A DNA stretch of 64,000 nucleotides, from contig NZ_JACCDE010000006.1 in assembly GCF_013415125.1 (NCBI RefSeq), positions 1-64,000 on the forward strand, written 5' to 3'. Both the position numbers and the translations under genes were made by a program. Within the stretch, counting starts at the first letter, position 1, and every line of letters starts with the position of its first letter. Positions 52,479 through 60,717 of this stretch are shown here, piece by piece. The notes under the pieces are model-generated. The model saw only the letters and a list, made by a program, of their open reading frames with translations. It made no database searches and was not told the DNA's origin. The stretch comes from Vreelandella glaciei. GTDB lineage: Bacteria > Pseudomonadota > Gammaproteobacteria > Pseudomonadales > Halomonadaceae.

Positions 52479-52510
52479 GGGTATACCTGTTATTTGCTAA
52501 AAGGTATACC
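52479..52510. promoter_or_regulatory. Paired GGTATACC palindromes in front of the alpA-like gene
   Basis: Two identical 8-base palindromes at 52479-52486 and 52503-52510, 24 bases apart (just over two helical turns), lie between the AlpA-like gene and the gene at 52562. The spacing suits binding of a dimer of dimers or of AlpA itself. AT-rich sequence follows, which fits a promoter. Confidence 0.65.
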
Positions 52511-52561
52511 TATTTAATTGCATGTTTATCTTATCAGCATGGACAAAAATACCTCTTACCT

Positions 52562-53203
52562 TTATTTGGGAACATTGCTTTTTCTAAAATGAAGATCATT
52601 ATCATCACTTAAAAAGTAAAAGGGGCCTTCCTTTTTCACATACTTAATGTGATCTCCCCAACGCTCCCAAATACCTTTGCAGTTTCTAGGATTTAGTGAA
52701 AAACCCAAACCTGTAACCATTCTTGCAACAATTTCTAGCCCATTATTTCTGTGCTCTGTCTCATCGTTTCTATATGGTGGAATGCCCGCATCACGCTCAA
52801 GCATGTAAACAGCAAGTGCTATTGGAAAATCTTTCGAAATATTCGCCCATGCGCTCTTTGTGGTAGGCTTGGGAAACTTATCAAGCAACACATCAGCAGC
52901 GAATAAACGCAACTCGGGGCATTCGAGACGGTTTTCTTTTAACAAAATACCTGCGAGCTTTTTAGCTGCCTCCCAAGCACACCGATCTTCCTTTGCTAAT
53001 TTAACCAAATGAGCAGCGTGCTCCCCTGTAACTTCGTTAACAGAGTAACCTTTACCATCAGGGTATACAGTTCGAGTTCCGGCATTCCTAATGAAATAGT
53101 GAACAGCCATTTTTTCTGACTTTTCTTTGCTAAAGTCAGAAAGCTGTACGCGTAAATATTCCCTAACTCTATCAATGACCTGCACCTGATCATCAGTCAT
53201 CAT
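52562..53203 (-). CDS. Hypothetical protein downstream of the integrase (213 aa)
   Basis: A 213-residue soluble protein: MMTDDQVQVIDRVREYLRVQ at the start, then LRLFAADVLLDKFPKPTTKS, PIALAVYMLERDAGIPPYRN, and at the C terminus GIWERWGDHIKYVKKEG. Not recognised as a defined family. It overlaps the integrase stop by four bases (ATGA), so it is co-translated with int. Base composition is lower in GC than in the terminase genes, suggesting a separate history. Possible roles include helper-phage interference or control of integration, but these are guesses. Confidence 0.65.
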   Translation of the reverse strand: MMTDDQVQVIDRVREYLRVQLSDFSKEKSEKMAVHYFIRNAGTRTVYPDGKGYSVNEVTGEHAAHLVKLAKEDRCAWEAAKKLAGILLKENRLECPELRLFAADVLLDKFPKPTTKSAWANISKDFPIALAVYMLERDAGIPPYRNDETEHRNNGLEIVARMVTGLGFSLNPRNCKGIWERWGDHIKYVKKEGPFYFLSDDNDLHFRKSNVPK

Positions 53204-54477
53204 GCGCTAGCCCTCTTAAACTCAATCACCTGACCGCTAGGCTCCGGCTGCCCCTCTACCATGCGTTGAAGTTTCTCGAGGGCATCAAGCTTTTCATCAA
53301 AAAAGTTGTGGTGTTGATAGTGGCGTTGCTGAACCCCGCCAGTCCCGTGACTTAATAGCTGTCCTAATACGTCCGAACCTACTCGATAGGGTTTGGCTAT
53401 CAGCCTCGTTTCTACAGTCGCACGTATAGAACCGGCAGTAAAATGCCCCTTTTCTAACTCCCCCGCCTTTCCCATATCGGTGCGTATGCGCTTCACAATG
53501 TCATTCAAAAAGACGTTATGAATAGGCTTTTCACCACCAGTGCAGGAGAAGACGTACTCCCCGCCTCCGGTGATGCGATCTATAGCGCTCAATGACTCGG
53601 GTAAAAGCGGGATTACGTGTATACGGGGTTCAGTACGACGCCCTTTGTAGTCCAGTATCTGCATACTAGGTGCATCACGATCTATATCGTGTAGCGTCAC
53701 GCGGGTTAGCTGTTGCTGGCGCTGCCCTCCGGTCAAAACGTGCAGCATGGCAAGCGAGCGATGCGGCTCGGGCAAAGCTTTTACACGACGCCAATAAGCT
53801 CTGAACTCTGCGAGTGTTAGCGCTCTATCTTTGGCGTTGCTAGAACCTTTAACCTTTCGCATATCGCGTGCTGGATTGAAGGTAATGTTTAGCCTCCGCA
53901 TAGATGCGGGCATGTTGACATCGCCACGAGCGTTGATTGCTTCACTAAATGCTGTGCGTATGTAAGAGCGTATTTTGTCGGCTTGGCGGGGTTTATCTTC
54001 ATCTTTGAGACGGCCAACGATGCTCATGCAATCATCTAGCGTCATATTGGTGGCAGGCTTTCCCCATAGCTTCGGGAAAGCTTTTTCAATATCGCGTGCA
54101 ATCTGGTTTTTGACATTGCGCGCTGACATTTTCCCTTGCTGCTCTAGCAATTCCACATAAGCACTCATTAAGTCGCCAAACGTGGCTGACTCCTGAGTCT
54201 TTTCTTTTGATGGGCTAGGGTCTTGGCCTAGCTCCATCATAGATTGAATGCGCTTGGCATCTTTGCGTGCTGCCTCGGCGGTAATACGCCCAAGCTTCCC
54301 GATGGTGATTTTCTTAATTTTGCCGTTCAGACGCCCTTGGTAGAAAAAGGCACGAGAGCCACCAGGAGAGACGCGGACGCCAAAACCAACAATATCGCTA
54401 TCCCAATAAACGACTTGCTTATCTTCAACGGGCTGCAATTTCTCAACGACGGTTTTGGTTAGCTTTAGCTTACTCAT
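53200..54477 (-). CDS. int: Tyrosine-type site-specific integrase (DUF4102 arm-binding type)
   Basis: Catalyses recombination between the host tRNA-Leu and the element. From the ATG at 54477 (AGGGG ten bases upstream; the longer TTG start touches it) it has 425 residues. It comprises an N-terminal DUF4102 arm-binding domain (KQVVYWDSDIVGFGVRVSPG), a core-binding domain and a catalytic domain with Arg253 (TGGQRQQQ), Arg352 (AGSIRATVET), His377 (LLSHGTGG) and nucleophile Tyr387 (QQRHYQHH). The His of the box II HxxR motif is Gly here. It lies 150 bases from attR, reading away from it, as usual for this class. Confidence 0.93.
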   Translation of the reverse strand: MSKLKLTKTVVEKLQPVEDKQVVYWDSDIVGFGVRVSPGGSRAFFYQGRLNGKIKKITIGKLGRITAEAARKDAKRIQSMMELGQDPSPSKEKTQESATFGDLMSAYVELLEQQGKMSARNVKNQIARDIEKAFPKLWGKPATNMTLDDCMSIVGRLKDEDKPRQADKIRSYIRTAFSEAINARGDVNMPASMRRLNITFNPARDMRKVKGSSNAKDRALTLAEFRAYWRRVKALPEPHRSLAMLHVLTGGQRQQQLTRVTLHDIDRDAPSMQILDYKGRRTEPRIHVIPLLPESLSAIDRITGGGEYVFSCTGGEKPIHNVFLNDIVKRIRTDMGKAGELEKGHFTAGSIRATVETRLIAKPYRVGSDVLGQLLSHGTGGVQQRHYQHHNFFDEKLDALEKLQRMVEGQPEPSGQVIEFKRASA

Positions 54478-54499
54478 TTCAGACAAGCCCCTAGCAAAA

Positions 54500-54541
54500 T
54501 ATGTATCTAATATGTAGCAGTCTTACTCAAAGCTACGCATA
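54500..54541. promoter_or_regulatory. Candidate integrase arm-binding sites, right end
   Basis: TATGTATC (54500-54507), TATGTAGC (54511-54518) and an inverted GCTACGCATA (54532-54541) sit between the integrase start and the attR core. The word TATGTAGC is the one found beside attL. The promoter of int must also lie here. Confidence 0.6.
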
Positions 54542-54625
54542 CAACCTAGGGACTAATGATATGCAAGGCACTGTAATTTAGCAACTAATCTTGATACATA
54601 AAAGTTATTCAAAGACGTCAATAAG

Positions 54626-54682
54626 GACTTAAAATCTCTCGGGGGCAACCCCGTGCCGGTTCAAGTCCGGCTCCGGGCACCA
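54626..54682 (+). pseudogene. 3' half of the host tRNA-Leu(UAA) gene, with attR
   Basis: Begins with the att core GACTTAAAATC (54626-54636) and continues TCTCGGGGGCAACCCC, GTGCCGGTTCAAGTCC and GGCTCCGGGCACCA. These are the anticodon 3' strand, variable arm, T-arm, acceptor strand and CCA of the tRNA whose 5' half is at 45087. Upstream of the core is element sequence (...AATAAG), not a tRNA 5' half, so this end is not functional. The 273 bases after it, to nadB, hold no clear gene. Confidence 0.92.
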
Positions 54683-54955
54683 TTACCTATTGCTTCTCTA
54701 CCTCTCCAGCCTCATCCCCTTTAAACGCTTAACTTCCTAGATTAGTTATCTTTACGCTGCCCTTTGCTGTGCTCTTTTGCGTGCCCGAACATTGCGCATT
54801 GACAGCCCGCACACCACTCATTTCTTACCTCAAAACATCGCTAAACGCCAAGTGGCACGCTATGATGCCTGCCTTCTAACTTTTTTGCGCTCGGCGAAGC
54901 TAGCGACGTTTAGGGTTGGTAATATTTCGGTCAGTATCAAGGGGGAGCGGGCGCT

Positions 54956-56563
54956 ATGAGCACGCCAACATCCGATGTACTTATCATTGGCGGCGGCGTC
55001 GCTGGGCTAACCCTTGCCTTGGAAGTGGCTGATCAGCGGTCAGTGACGCTGGTTCGTCCTGCGCAAGACGACCAAGGCGCCAGCCGATGGGCGCAAGGGG
55101 GCATTGCCGCCGTTCTTTCGCCCGACGACGACCTAGAAGCCCATATTAACGATACCCTGATAGCTGGCGACGGTCTCTGTGATGTCGAGGCAGTACGCTT
55201 TACTGTCACCCACGGTCCAGCGGCTATTCAGTGGTTAATTGATCAGGGCGTCCCCTTTACGCCAGAAACCGACCCTGCCGCACGCTATCCGTATCACCTC
55301 ACCCGTGAAGGCGGCCATAACGCACGGCGAATTATCCACGCGGATGACGCCACCGGTCGTGCTGTAGTGGACACACTATTAGACAGCGTTGCCCAGCACC
55401 CCAACATCACCCAGCGCAACGATCTAACCGTGGTTGGCTTGCTACAGGATGTCCACGGTACCTGCCACGGCGCCTATGGCAACGATACTAACCAACAGTG
55501 GCACTCCCTTACTGCGCGCCATACCGTATTGGCCACTGGCGGCGCAAGCGGCCTTTACCGTCACACCACCACGCCTGCCCCTAGCAGCGGCGAAGGCATG
55601 ATGATGGCCGCAGAGCTGGGTGCTCGGTTAATGAATCTAGAGTTTCAACAGTTTCACCCCACCTGCCTATTTGACCCTGAAGGCCCGGCGTTTTTGATCA
55701 GTGAGGCGGTTCGTGGTGAAGGCGGACATTTGCTCAATGAGGCGGGAGAGCGTTTTATGCTGGCGCTAGATAAGCGCGCCGAGCTAGCCCCGAGAGATGT
55801 CGTCGCCCGCGCCATTGATGCTGAAATACAGCGCAGCTCTCTGGGCCACGTATGGTTGGATATTCGTCATTTAGGTGAAAAGGCAATTCACCATCACTTC
55901 CCCACTATTCAGGCGCACTGCGCCTCCCGGGGTATTGATATCACTCAGCAGGCTATTCCCGTAGTGCCTGCCGCCCACTATAGCTGCGGCGGTGTCGCCA
56001 CCAACCTGCAAGGCGCCACCAACGTTGCCAACCTATATGCCATTGGCGAAACGGCCTGCACGGGCCTGCATGGCGCCAACCGTATGGCCAGCAACTCGCT
56101 ATTAGAGTGTTTGGTATTTGCCCGCAGCTGTGCACAGGCGCTGTTAGCCGATGCGGAACAAAACGGCCTAACGACCAGCAGTAGCGAATTTCAGCCTCCG
56201 ACCCCAGCTGCAGCCGCCACCTTCCCTAAAGCAGTACTTAGCGATATACGCCAACAGATGCGCACCACTATGAGTCAGCATGTCTCCATTGTGCGCAGCA
56301 CCACCGGGCTAAGCACTGCTCTGGAGCACTTGAAGACACTGCTAAATAGCGTGGAAGAGATTCAGGGCGCTCTAAAAGCCCCGGAAGGGAAGCGCTTACA
56401 CCAGACCTTACAGTTAGCACTATTGACCGTTATCGCCGCTCAGCAGCGCCATGAGTCACGCGGGCTACATTACTCCACCGACTGGCCCCACCAACGACCT
56501 CAAGCCATTGCCTCTGCGCTATCGATAAACGATTTAACAGACGCGTTAGAAAAAAACCGTTAG
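54956..56563 (+). CDS. nadB: L-aspartate oxidase (NadB)
   Basis: Oxidises L-aspartate to iminoaspartate, the first step of de novo NAD synthesis, with FAD. The 535-residue protein has the N-terminal FAD motif VLIIGGGVAGLTLALE, the SRWAQGGIAAV segment and TREGGHNARRIIHADDATG. It also has QFHPTC, REVRGEG-like SEAVRGEGGHLLNE and the NRMASNSLLECLVF FAD-binding stretch near 375. Length and motifs are normal. GGGGGAG precedes the ATG. It converges with the ygfX-like gene, the two stops overlapping by four bases. Confidence 0.96.
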   Translation: MSTPTSDVLIIGGGVAGLTLALEVADQRSVTLVRPAQDDQGASRWAQGGIAAVLSPDDDLEAHINDTLIAGDGLCDVEAVRFTVTHGPAAIQWLIDQGVPFTPETDPAARYPYHLTREGGHNARRIIHADDATGRAVVDTLLDSVAQHPNITQRNDLTVVGLLQDVHGTCHGAYGNDTNQQWHSLTARHTVLATGGASGLYRHTTTPAPSSGEGMMMAAELGARLMNLEFQQFHPTCLFDPEGPAFLISEAVRGEGGHLLNEAGERFMLALDKRAELAPRDVVARAIDAEIQRSSLGHVWLDIRHLGEKAIHHHFPTIQAHCASRGIDITQQAIPVVPAAHYSCGGVATNLQGATNVANLYAIGETACTGLHGANRMASNSLLECLVFARSCAQALLADAEQNGLTTSSSEFQPPTPAAAATFPKAVLSDIRQQMRTTMSQHVSIVRSTTGLSTALEHLKTLLNSVEEIQGALKAPEGKRLHQTLQLALLTVIAAQQRHESRGLHYSTDWPHQRPQAIASALSINDLTDALEKNR

Positions 56564-56988
56564 TGGCCCGGACGATGGAACAACTGCCTTACTTCACGCA
56601 GACTTTCTTGGGGCGCACTATCAGGACAGAGCCAAACCCGCTGCTTACCCACATAAAGCCCTACTAACCAGGGCCCTAAATAATCACAGCGCACCTGATG
56701 TGCTTCGCCAAGCACTTCGCCTTGCATGAGTGCGGCCTCTGTTGACTGTGGTTCGCGCAACCAACGGCCTTGAACTTGTGACGCCGTCGAGGTCAGCGAG
56801 AGCACGCCTTTGGGTTGATGAAGATAGCCGCGCCAAACAACGCCACCGCCTAACACAACTATCGCAACAGTTGCGGGTGTCCCCACGACCCAATAGCTTA
56901 GCGCCACTACCCCGACAAACAACCCACATTGGGCTAGCAGCCAAAATCTAGAGGGTACGATAGGCAGAATTATCGGTGGTTTCAGCAT
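56560..56988 (-). CDS. YgfX-like membrane protein
   Basis: About 142 residues with two close hydrophobic helices at the N terminus (FWLLAQCGLFVGVVALSYWV and ATVAIVVLGGGVVW), then a soluble domain with VRCDYLGPWLVGLYVG and RVWLCPDSAPQESLREVRQL. This matches the YgfX/CptA family, whose gene usually neighbours sdhE. E. coli YgfX has been described as an inhibitor of cell-shape proteins, but the role is not settled. The ATG at 56988 is used; the frame extends to a TTG at 56997. It overlaps sdhE. Confidence 0.78.
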   Translation of the reverse strand: MLKPPIILPIVPSRFWLLAQCGLFVGVVALSYWVVGTPATVAIVVLGGGVVWRGYLHQPKGVLSLTSTASQVQGRWLREPQSTEAALMQGEVLGEAHQVRCDYLGPWLVGLYVGKQRVWLCPDSAPQESLREVRQLFHRPGH

Positions 56989-57256
56989 GCTCAACAATCA
57001 TTTGTACGATACGCCGTTGGCTGGGCTCTTCAGGCCACTCACGATGCATCAGCCAGACAAACAGATCCTGGTCTTCACCTTCGATTAACTGCTGGTAAGC
57101 CAGTTGATCTGCTTCACTAATTTGATCAAAACGCTGCTCAAGAAACGGAATTAGCAGTAGATCAAGCTCCCACATACCGCGCCGGGAGTGCCAGTAAAGC
57201 CGCTTACGCAAAATGGCTGCAGGGGAATTGTCATCGTTCAACGTCAGCCGCTCCAA
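56948..57256 (-). CDS. sdhE: FAD assembly factor SdhE
   Basis: A 102-residue helical protein that promotes covalent flavinylation of succinate dehydrogenase (SdhA) and related flavoproteins. The family motif RRGMWELD (usually RRGMRELD) is at about 25-32, with PFLEQRFDQIS and EDQDLFVWLMHREWPEEP further on. The Arg to Trp change sits within the motif that contacts the flavoprotein. Expressed together with the ygfX-like gene. Confidence 0.9.
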   Translation of the reverse strand: MERLTLNDDNSPAAILRKRLYWHSRRGMWELDLLLIPFLEQRFDQISEADQLAYQQLIEGEDQDLFVWLMHREWPEEPSQRRIVQMIVEHAETTDNSAYRTL

Positions 57257-57447
57257 TTACAAAAATGAAAGGCCAGTATACCTAAGCTACAGGGTCGCGC
57301 CAGCGCGCACCTTCGCCTATGCTGTTAATGAGTCTAGAACCTTGTTTTATCTGAATTGTTTTATGTTGAATTGAGCAGTATGCTGAATTCGATATTAGTG
57401 AGGTCGAAAGCGCGTTACGGCCTTCAATGTTCGCAGGGAGCTAACCG

Positions 57448-57744
57448 ATGACTAAATCTGAATTAATCGAACAAATTGCGATGCGTCAGCCGGAGTTGTC
57501 CGCCAAAGATGTTGAAACGGCGGTGCGTATTATCCTGGACGATATGACGGATTCTCTTTCTAGCGGTGGTCGCGTTGAGATCCGTGGATTCGGCAGTTTT
57601 TCACTGCACTACCGGGAGCCGCGGGTAGGGCGCAATCCAAAAACAGGCGATGCAGTTGATCTGGAAGGCAAGTATGTGCCGCACTTCAAGCCTGGCAAGG
57701 AGCTACGCGAGCAGGTAGACGCTAGTCGCGCACTCGGCTATTAA
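57448..57744 (+). CDS. ihfB: Integration host factor subunit beta
   Basis: A 98-residue HU/IHF-family DNA-bending protein: [20 protein letters not shown] at the start, [20 protein letters not shown] as the beta-arm base, and [11 protein letters not shown] carrying the intercalating proline of the arm tip. The sequence is that of IhfB rather than HU. It usually follows rpsA, which is not upstream here. An AGGGAG sits before the ATG, and lapA follows. IHF could take part in recombination of the nearby integrated element. Confidence 0.95.
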   Translation: MTKSELIEQIAMRQPELSAKDVETAVRIILDDMTDSLSSGGRVEIRGFGSFSLHYREPRVGRNPKTGDAVDLEGKYVPHFKPGKELREQVDASRALGY

Positions 57745-57842
57745 GGGCGGCTATTGCGTTATCCGACCTTCTGCAGGATGACGTCGCCGCTCGAGTCGTA
57801 CACAATAGCGCTACCGTGAACGTCACAGACTAGGAAACTCAC

Positions 57843-58148
57843 ATGCGTTGGATCAAAGGGCTTATTCTGGCCGTTATTTTGCTGATTGTAGTGCTGGTAG
57901 GTATTTTGTTTGCCGTTAACAATCAGCAAACGATTGCCTTGAACCTTATTTGGCTGGAGCTGCCAGCCGTATCACTCTCTGTTTGGTTATTGGCAACACT
58001 GGTGTTTGGTGTCTTGCTGGGCATGCTCGCCATGCTAGGCGTCTACGTACGATTAAAGGCAATCCTGGCCCGCAGTGAGCGACACAATAAGCAACAGCGT
58101 AAAGAGCTCGATAACCTGCGCACCCGGGAGTTTAAGGAACTGGCATAA
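57843..58148 (+). CDS. lapA: Lipopolysaccharide assembly protein A (LapA)
   Basis: A 101-residue inner-membrane protein of the DUF1049 family with two hydrophobic helices (GLILAVILLIVVLVGILFAV and LSVWLLATLVFGVLLGMLAM) and a basic cytoplasmic tail. The NNQQTIALNLIWLELPAVSL segment between the helices is typical. LapA works with LapB to regulate LPS synthesis through LpxC turnover. The stop codon abuts the lapB ATG (TAA-ATG). Confidence 0.92.
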   Translation: MRWIKGLILAVILLIVVLVGILFAVNNQQTIALNLIWLELPAVSLSVWLLATLVFGVLLGMLAMLGVYVRLKAILARSERHNKQQRKELDNLRTREFKELA

Positions 58149-59354
58149 ATGCTGGATGTCGCGCTGCTAAGCGTACTATTGGTAGCCATTGCCATTGGTT
58201 ACGGGTTAGGTTATCACCAAGCTGGACGCCGCCGACATCGTTCCCAACCGCCCGCGACCTCGTCGCAGGCGCTCTCCCGGGATTACTTTGTCGGGCTTAA
58301 CTACCTGCTTAACGAGCAGCCCGACGAAGCGATCAATACCTTTATTAACGTGCTTGCGGTCAACAGCGAGACGGTTCACACCCATATCGCCCTCGGCAAA
58401 CTGTTTCGCGCCCGCGGCGAGGCTGATAAAGCGGTGAGCATTCACCAAAACCTGCTAGCACGCCCCGCCCTTTCCCAGCACACCAACGAACAAATCCAGC
58501 TTGAGCTTGCCCGGGATTTTATGGCGCTTGGTGTTCATGACCGCGCACAGCGGCTACTCAATACGCTGCTGGAGCACAGCGGTGATGATGATCACCGCTA
58601 TGCGGCGAAACAGCTGCTCATTGATTTATTAGAGCGCGAAAAAGCGTGGCAGCAAGCCCTCGACGTCATTCAGCCGCTGCTTAAACAGTATCCTAAGATG
58701 CGTCGTCCTGCGGCCCACTGGCTATGCGAGCTGGCGTTAGAGGAAATTAGCCAAGCCAGTCGACCACTGGCGAAAAAGCACCTCAAAAAAGCCCTGCAAC
58801 TGGATGAAAACTGCGTTCGCGCCACCCTGCTACTGGCCGAATTAGAGATGGACAACGGGCACTATGACCGCGCGATTGAGCGATTAGATAACATCCCAGG
58901 GCAAGAGATAGCGCATATCCCCACCATGCTGCCCGCCCTCAAGCACGCCTATCTGCGCAATAATGACGAAGCTGGCTTTGAGGCTCATCTTTACCGGCTA
59001 CTTGAGCAAGCGCCTTACACCAGTACGATTATTGCGCTAGGGCAGCTCGTGCATCAGCGTGAAGGGGTCGACAAAGCAATTGAGTTGATTGGCGAGCGAT
59101 TGCGCGCCGTGCCGAGTTTAGGCGGGCTGGATTATTTGATTGATCTGTATATTGAAAGCCAGCGCCTGAGTGGAAAACCTTCCCCGGATACGCGCCTACT
59201 GCTACTAAAACATCATACCGATGCGCTGCTGCTTAACCGCACGCGTCATCGCTGCCAGCGCTGCGGCTTTGCCAGCGACGCGTTACAGTGGCAGTGCCCC
59301 AGTTGTCGCTTCTGGGGCACAATTAAGCCGGTCATTGGCGTTGAGGGCGAATAG
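58149..59354 (+). CDS. lapB: Lipopolysaccharide assembly protein B (LapB/YciM)
   Basis: An inner-membrane-anchored, cytoplasmic TPR protein that directs LpxC to FtsH and so controls LPS synthesis. The 401-residue protein has an N-terminal anchor (VALLSVLLVAIAIGYGLGY), nine or so TPR-like helices, and a C-terminal rubredoxin-like metal knuckle. The cysteines of the knuckle are at about 369, 372, 383 and 386 (CQRC...CPSC), which are required in E. coli. Length and order after lapA are standard. Confidence 0.95.
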   Translation: MLDVALLSVLLVAIAIGYGLGYHQAGRRRHRSQPPATSSQALSRDYFVGLNYLLNEQPDEAINTFINVLAVNSETVHTHIALGKLFRARGEADKAVSIHQNLLARPALSQHTNEQIQLELARDFMALGVHDRAQRLLNTLLEHSGDDDHRYAAKQLLIDLLEREKAWQQALDVIQPLLKQYPKMRRPAAHWLCELALEEISQASRPLAKKHLKKALQLDENCVRATLLLAELEMDNGHYDRAIERLDNIPGQEIAHIPTMLPALKHAYLRNNDEAGFEAHLYRLLEQAPYTSTIIALGQLVHQREGVDKAIELIGERLRAVPSLGGLDYLIDLYIESQRLSGKPSPDTRLLLLKHHTDALLLNRTRHRCQRCGFASDALQWQCPSCRFWGTIKPVIGVEGE

Positions 59355-59373
59355 TGCTCGCCAAGCACAGGTA

Positions 59374-60075
59374 TCAGCGAGCCTCTAATTCCGCCTCAAT
59401 CGCCTCAAGCGCTACCATGGGGTCGACAGCCTGAGTAACAGGGCGACCGATGACCAGGTGGCTACTTCCCGCCGCAATCGCCTCGCTGGGGCTCATCGTA
59501 CGCTGCTGGTCATTAGCGACTGCAAAGCTTGGCCGAATACCGGGGGTCACTTTTAAGAACGACTCACCGCAAAGCATTTTGATCCGCGCAGACTCCTGGG
59601 CCGAGCAGACCACCCCTTGCAAACCACTCTGCTTCGCCAGCAGCGCTAAGTGCTCTACGTGCTCGGCCAGTGGGGCCCTGATACCTAACTCTGCCAAGTC
59701 CTCGGCCTGCATACTGGTCAATACGGTAACGGCGATTAAGTGAGTCGTTAGCGCGTGTTGATCCAAACGTTGCACAGCTGCCTCCATCATCCGGCGCCCG
59801 CCGCTGGCATGTACGTTGACCATCCACACACCCTGCTCCGCCGCCGCCTGCACTGCGCTGGCTACGGTATTGGGAATATCGTGAAATTTAAGATCCAGAA
59901 ATACTTCAAACCCACGCCCATGCAGTGCCTCAAGTACCGCCGGGCCGCTGCGGGTAAACAGCTCTTTACCTACTTTCACACGGCATCGGGCGGGATCCAA
60001 CTGATCAGCCATGCACAGCGCGGCGTCTAACGACGGGTAATCAAGGGCAATAATAATCGGGGAATCGGTGGCCAC
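59374..60075 (-). CDS. pyrF: Orotidine 5'-phosphate decarboxylase
   Basis: Catalyses the last step of UMP synthesis. A 233-residue TIM barrel with the active-site segment [16 protein letters not shown] (Asp-Lys-x-x-Asp tetrad) at about 57-72 and the phosphate-binding loop [16 protein letters not shown] near 205. Group I pattern, as in other gammaproteobacteria. It converges with lapB across a 19-base gap, an inverted orientation relative to E. coli, where pyrF follows lapB on the same strand. Confidence 0.95.
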   Translation of the reverse strand: MATDSPIIIALDYPSLDAALCMADQLDPARCRVKVGKELFTRSGPAVLEALHGRGFEVFLDLKFHDIPNTVASAVQAAAEQGVWMVNVHASGGRRMMEAAVQRLDQHALTTHLIAVTVLTSMQAEDLAELGIRAPLAEHVEHLALLAKQSGLQGVVCSAQESARIKMLCGESFLKVTPGIRPSFAVANDQQRTMSPSEAIAAGSSHLVIGRPVTQAVDPMVALEAIEAELEAR

Positions 60076-60356
60076 AACGTTGCTCCAAATACGTTTTGGT
60101 CATTATATCAGCCTCTCCCTACTCCTCGCGCCCCCCCGCATGCAAGCTGCATGTAAGCCATTTGCCATATCTCCGTCGTTAAAAACTTACAACTGCTGTC
60201 ATAGATCTCTTACAGAAACACGTTTTCAATAAAGCTAAGTTAGTAAGGCATTGGCGTTTATCTTGCTCATTATTAACTTGGGCACATGTAAAAACCGCTA
60301 CGCAACACCGCCTGTGCAATCCAAGCAACCTAACGTTATTAAAAGGATCATTGCAG

Positions 60357-60638
60357 ATGAACATGAGATTTAAAGGGATATTGGCCGCACTACTGTTCAG
60401 CATTAGCTTAGGATTTTCCGGTGGCGTACTGGCCCAAGAAGTAGCCCCGATTAACGTCAATACTGCCGACGCTGAACTGCTAGCCGAACTACCGGGGATT
60501 GGCCCCAGCCGAGCCGACGCGATCATTGAAGAGCGCGAAACCAATGGCGCCTTTGAAAGCGCTGAAGAACTTGAGCGCGTCAATGGCATTGGGCCTGCCA
60601 CCGTTGACCGCATGCGCGATCAAGTGATCTTTGAATAG
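60357..60638 (+). CDS. ComEA-like helix-hairpin-helix protein
   Basis: A 93-residue exported protein: signal peptide (FKGILAALLFSISLGFSGGV, cleavage near VLAQ) followed by a single ComEA-type domain, PINVNTADAELLAELPGIGP and SRADAIIEERETNGAF, ending in GIGPATVDRMRDQVIF. The double helix-hairpin-helix binds DNA non-specifically; in competent bacteria it sits in the periplasm and draws DNA in. The ATG at 60357 has AAGGA about nine bases upstream. It stands alone between pyrF and prpD, so a role in transformation is possible but not shown. Confidence 0.88.
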   Translation: MNMRFKGILAALLFSISLGFSGGVLAQEVAPINVNTADAELLAELPGIGPSRADAIIEERETNGAFESAEELERVNGIGPATVDRMRDQVIFE

Positions 60639-60717
60639 CCTCATTGGAAAACAGTTCTTTCGGTAACCGCCACAATGCCCGGTGTGTATAAGCACCAGGC
60701 ATTGTGGAAAGTGGGCT

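Larger units (their letters stand above)
45117..54636. mobile_element. Integrated 9.5-kb satellite-like element in tRNA-Leu(UAA)
   Basis: Bounded by the 11-bp att cores. It contains, from right to left on the minus strand, a tyrosine integrase, an unknown gene, an AlpA-like regulator, an unknown gene, a large primase/VapE-type helicase, an iteron-like array, small and large terminase subunits and five small unknown genes. A tRNA-Leu(UAA) on the plus strand lies at the left end. Nothing resembling a portal, capsid, protease, tail or lysis gene is visible. Size and content suit a phage satellite (PICI/P4-like) carrying its own packaging motor, and not a whole prophage. A heavily deleted prophage is the main alternative. 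Confidence 0.85.

Noticed and set aside
45117-54636. Complete prophage
   Set aside because: Only packaging, replication and integration genes are present; no portal, capsid, tail or lysis genes in 9.5 kb.
54777-54959. 60-codon plus-strand frame overlapping the nadB start
   Set aside because: Basic, low-complexity, no family; nadB has its own ribosome-binding site. Likely chance.
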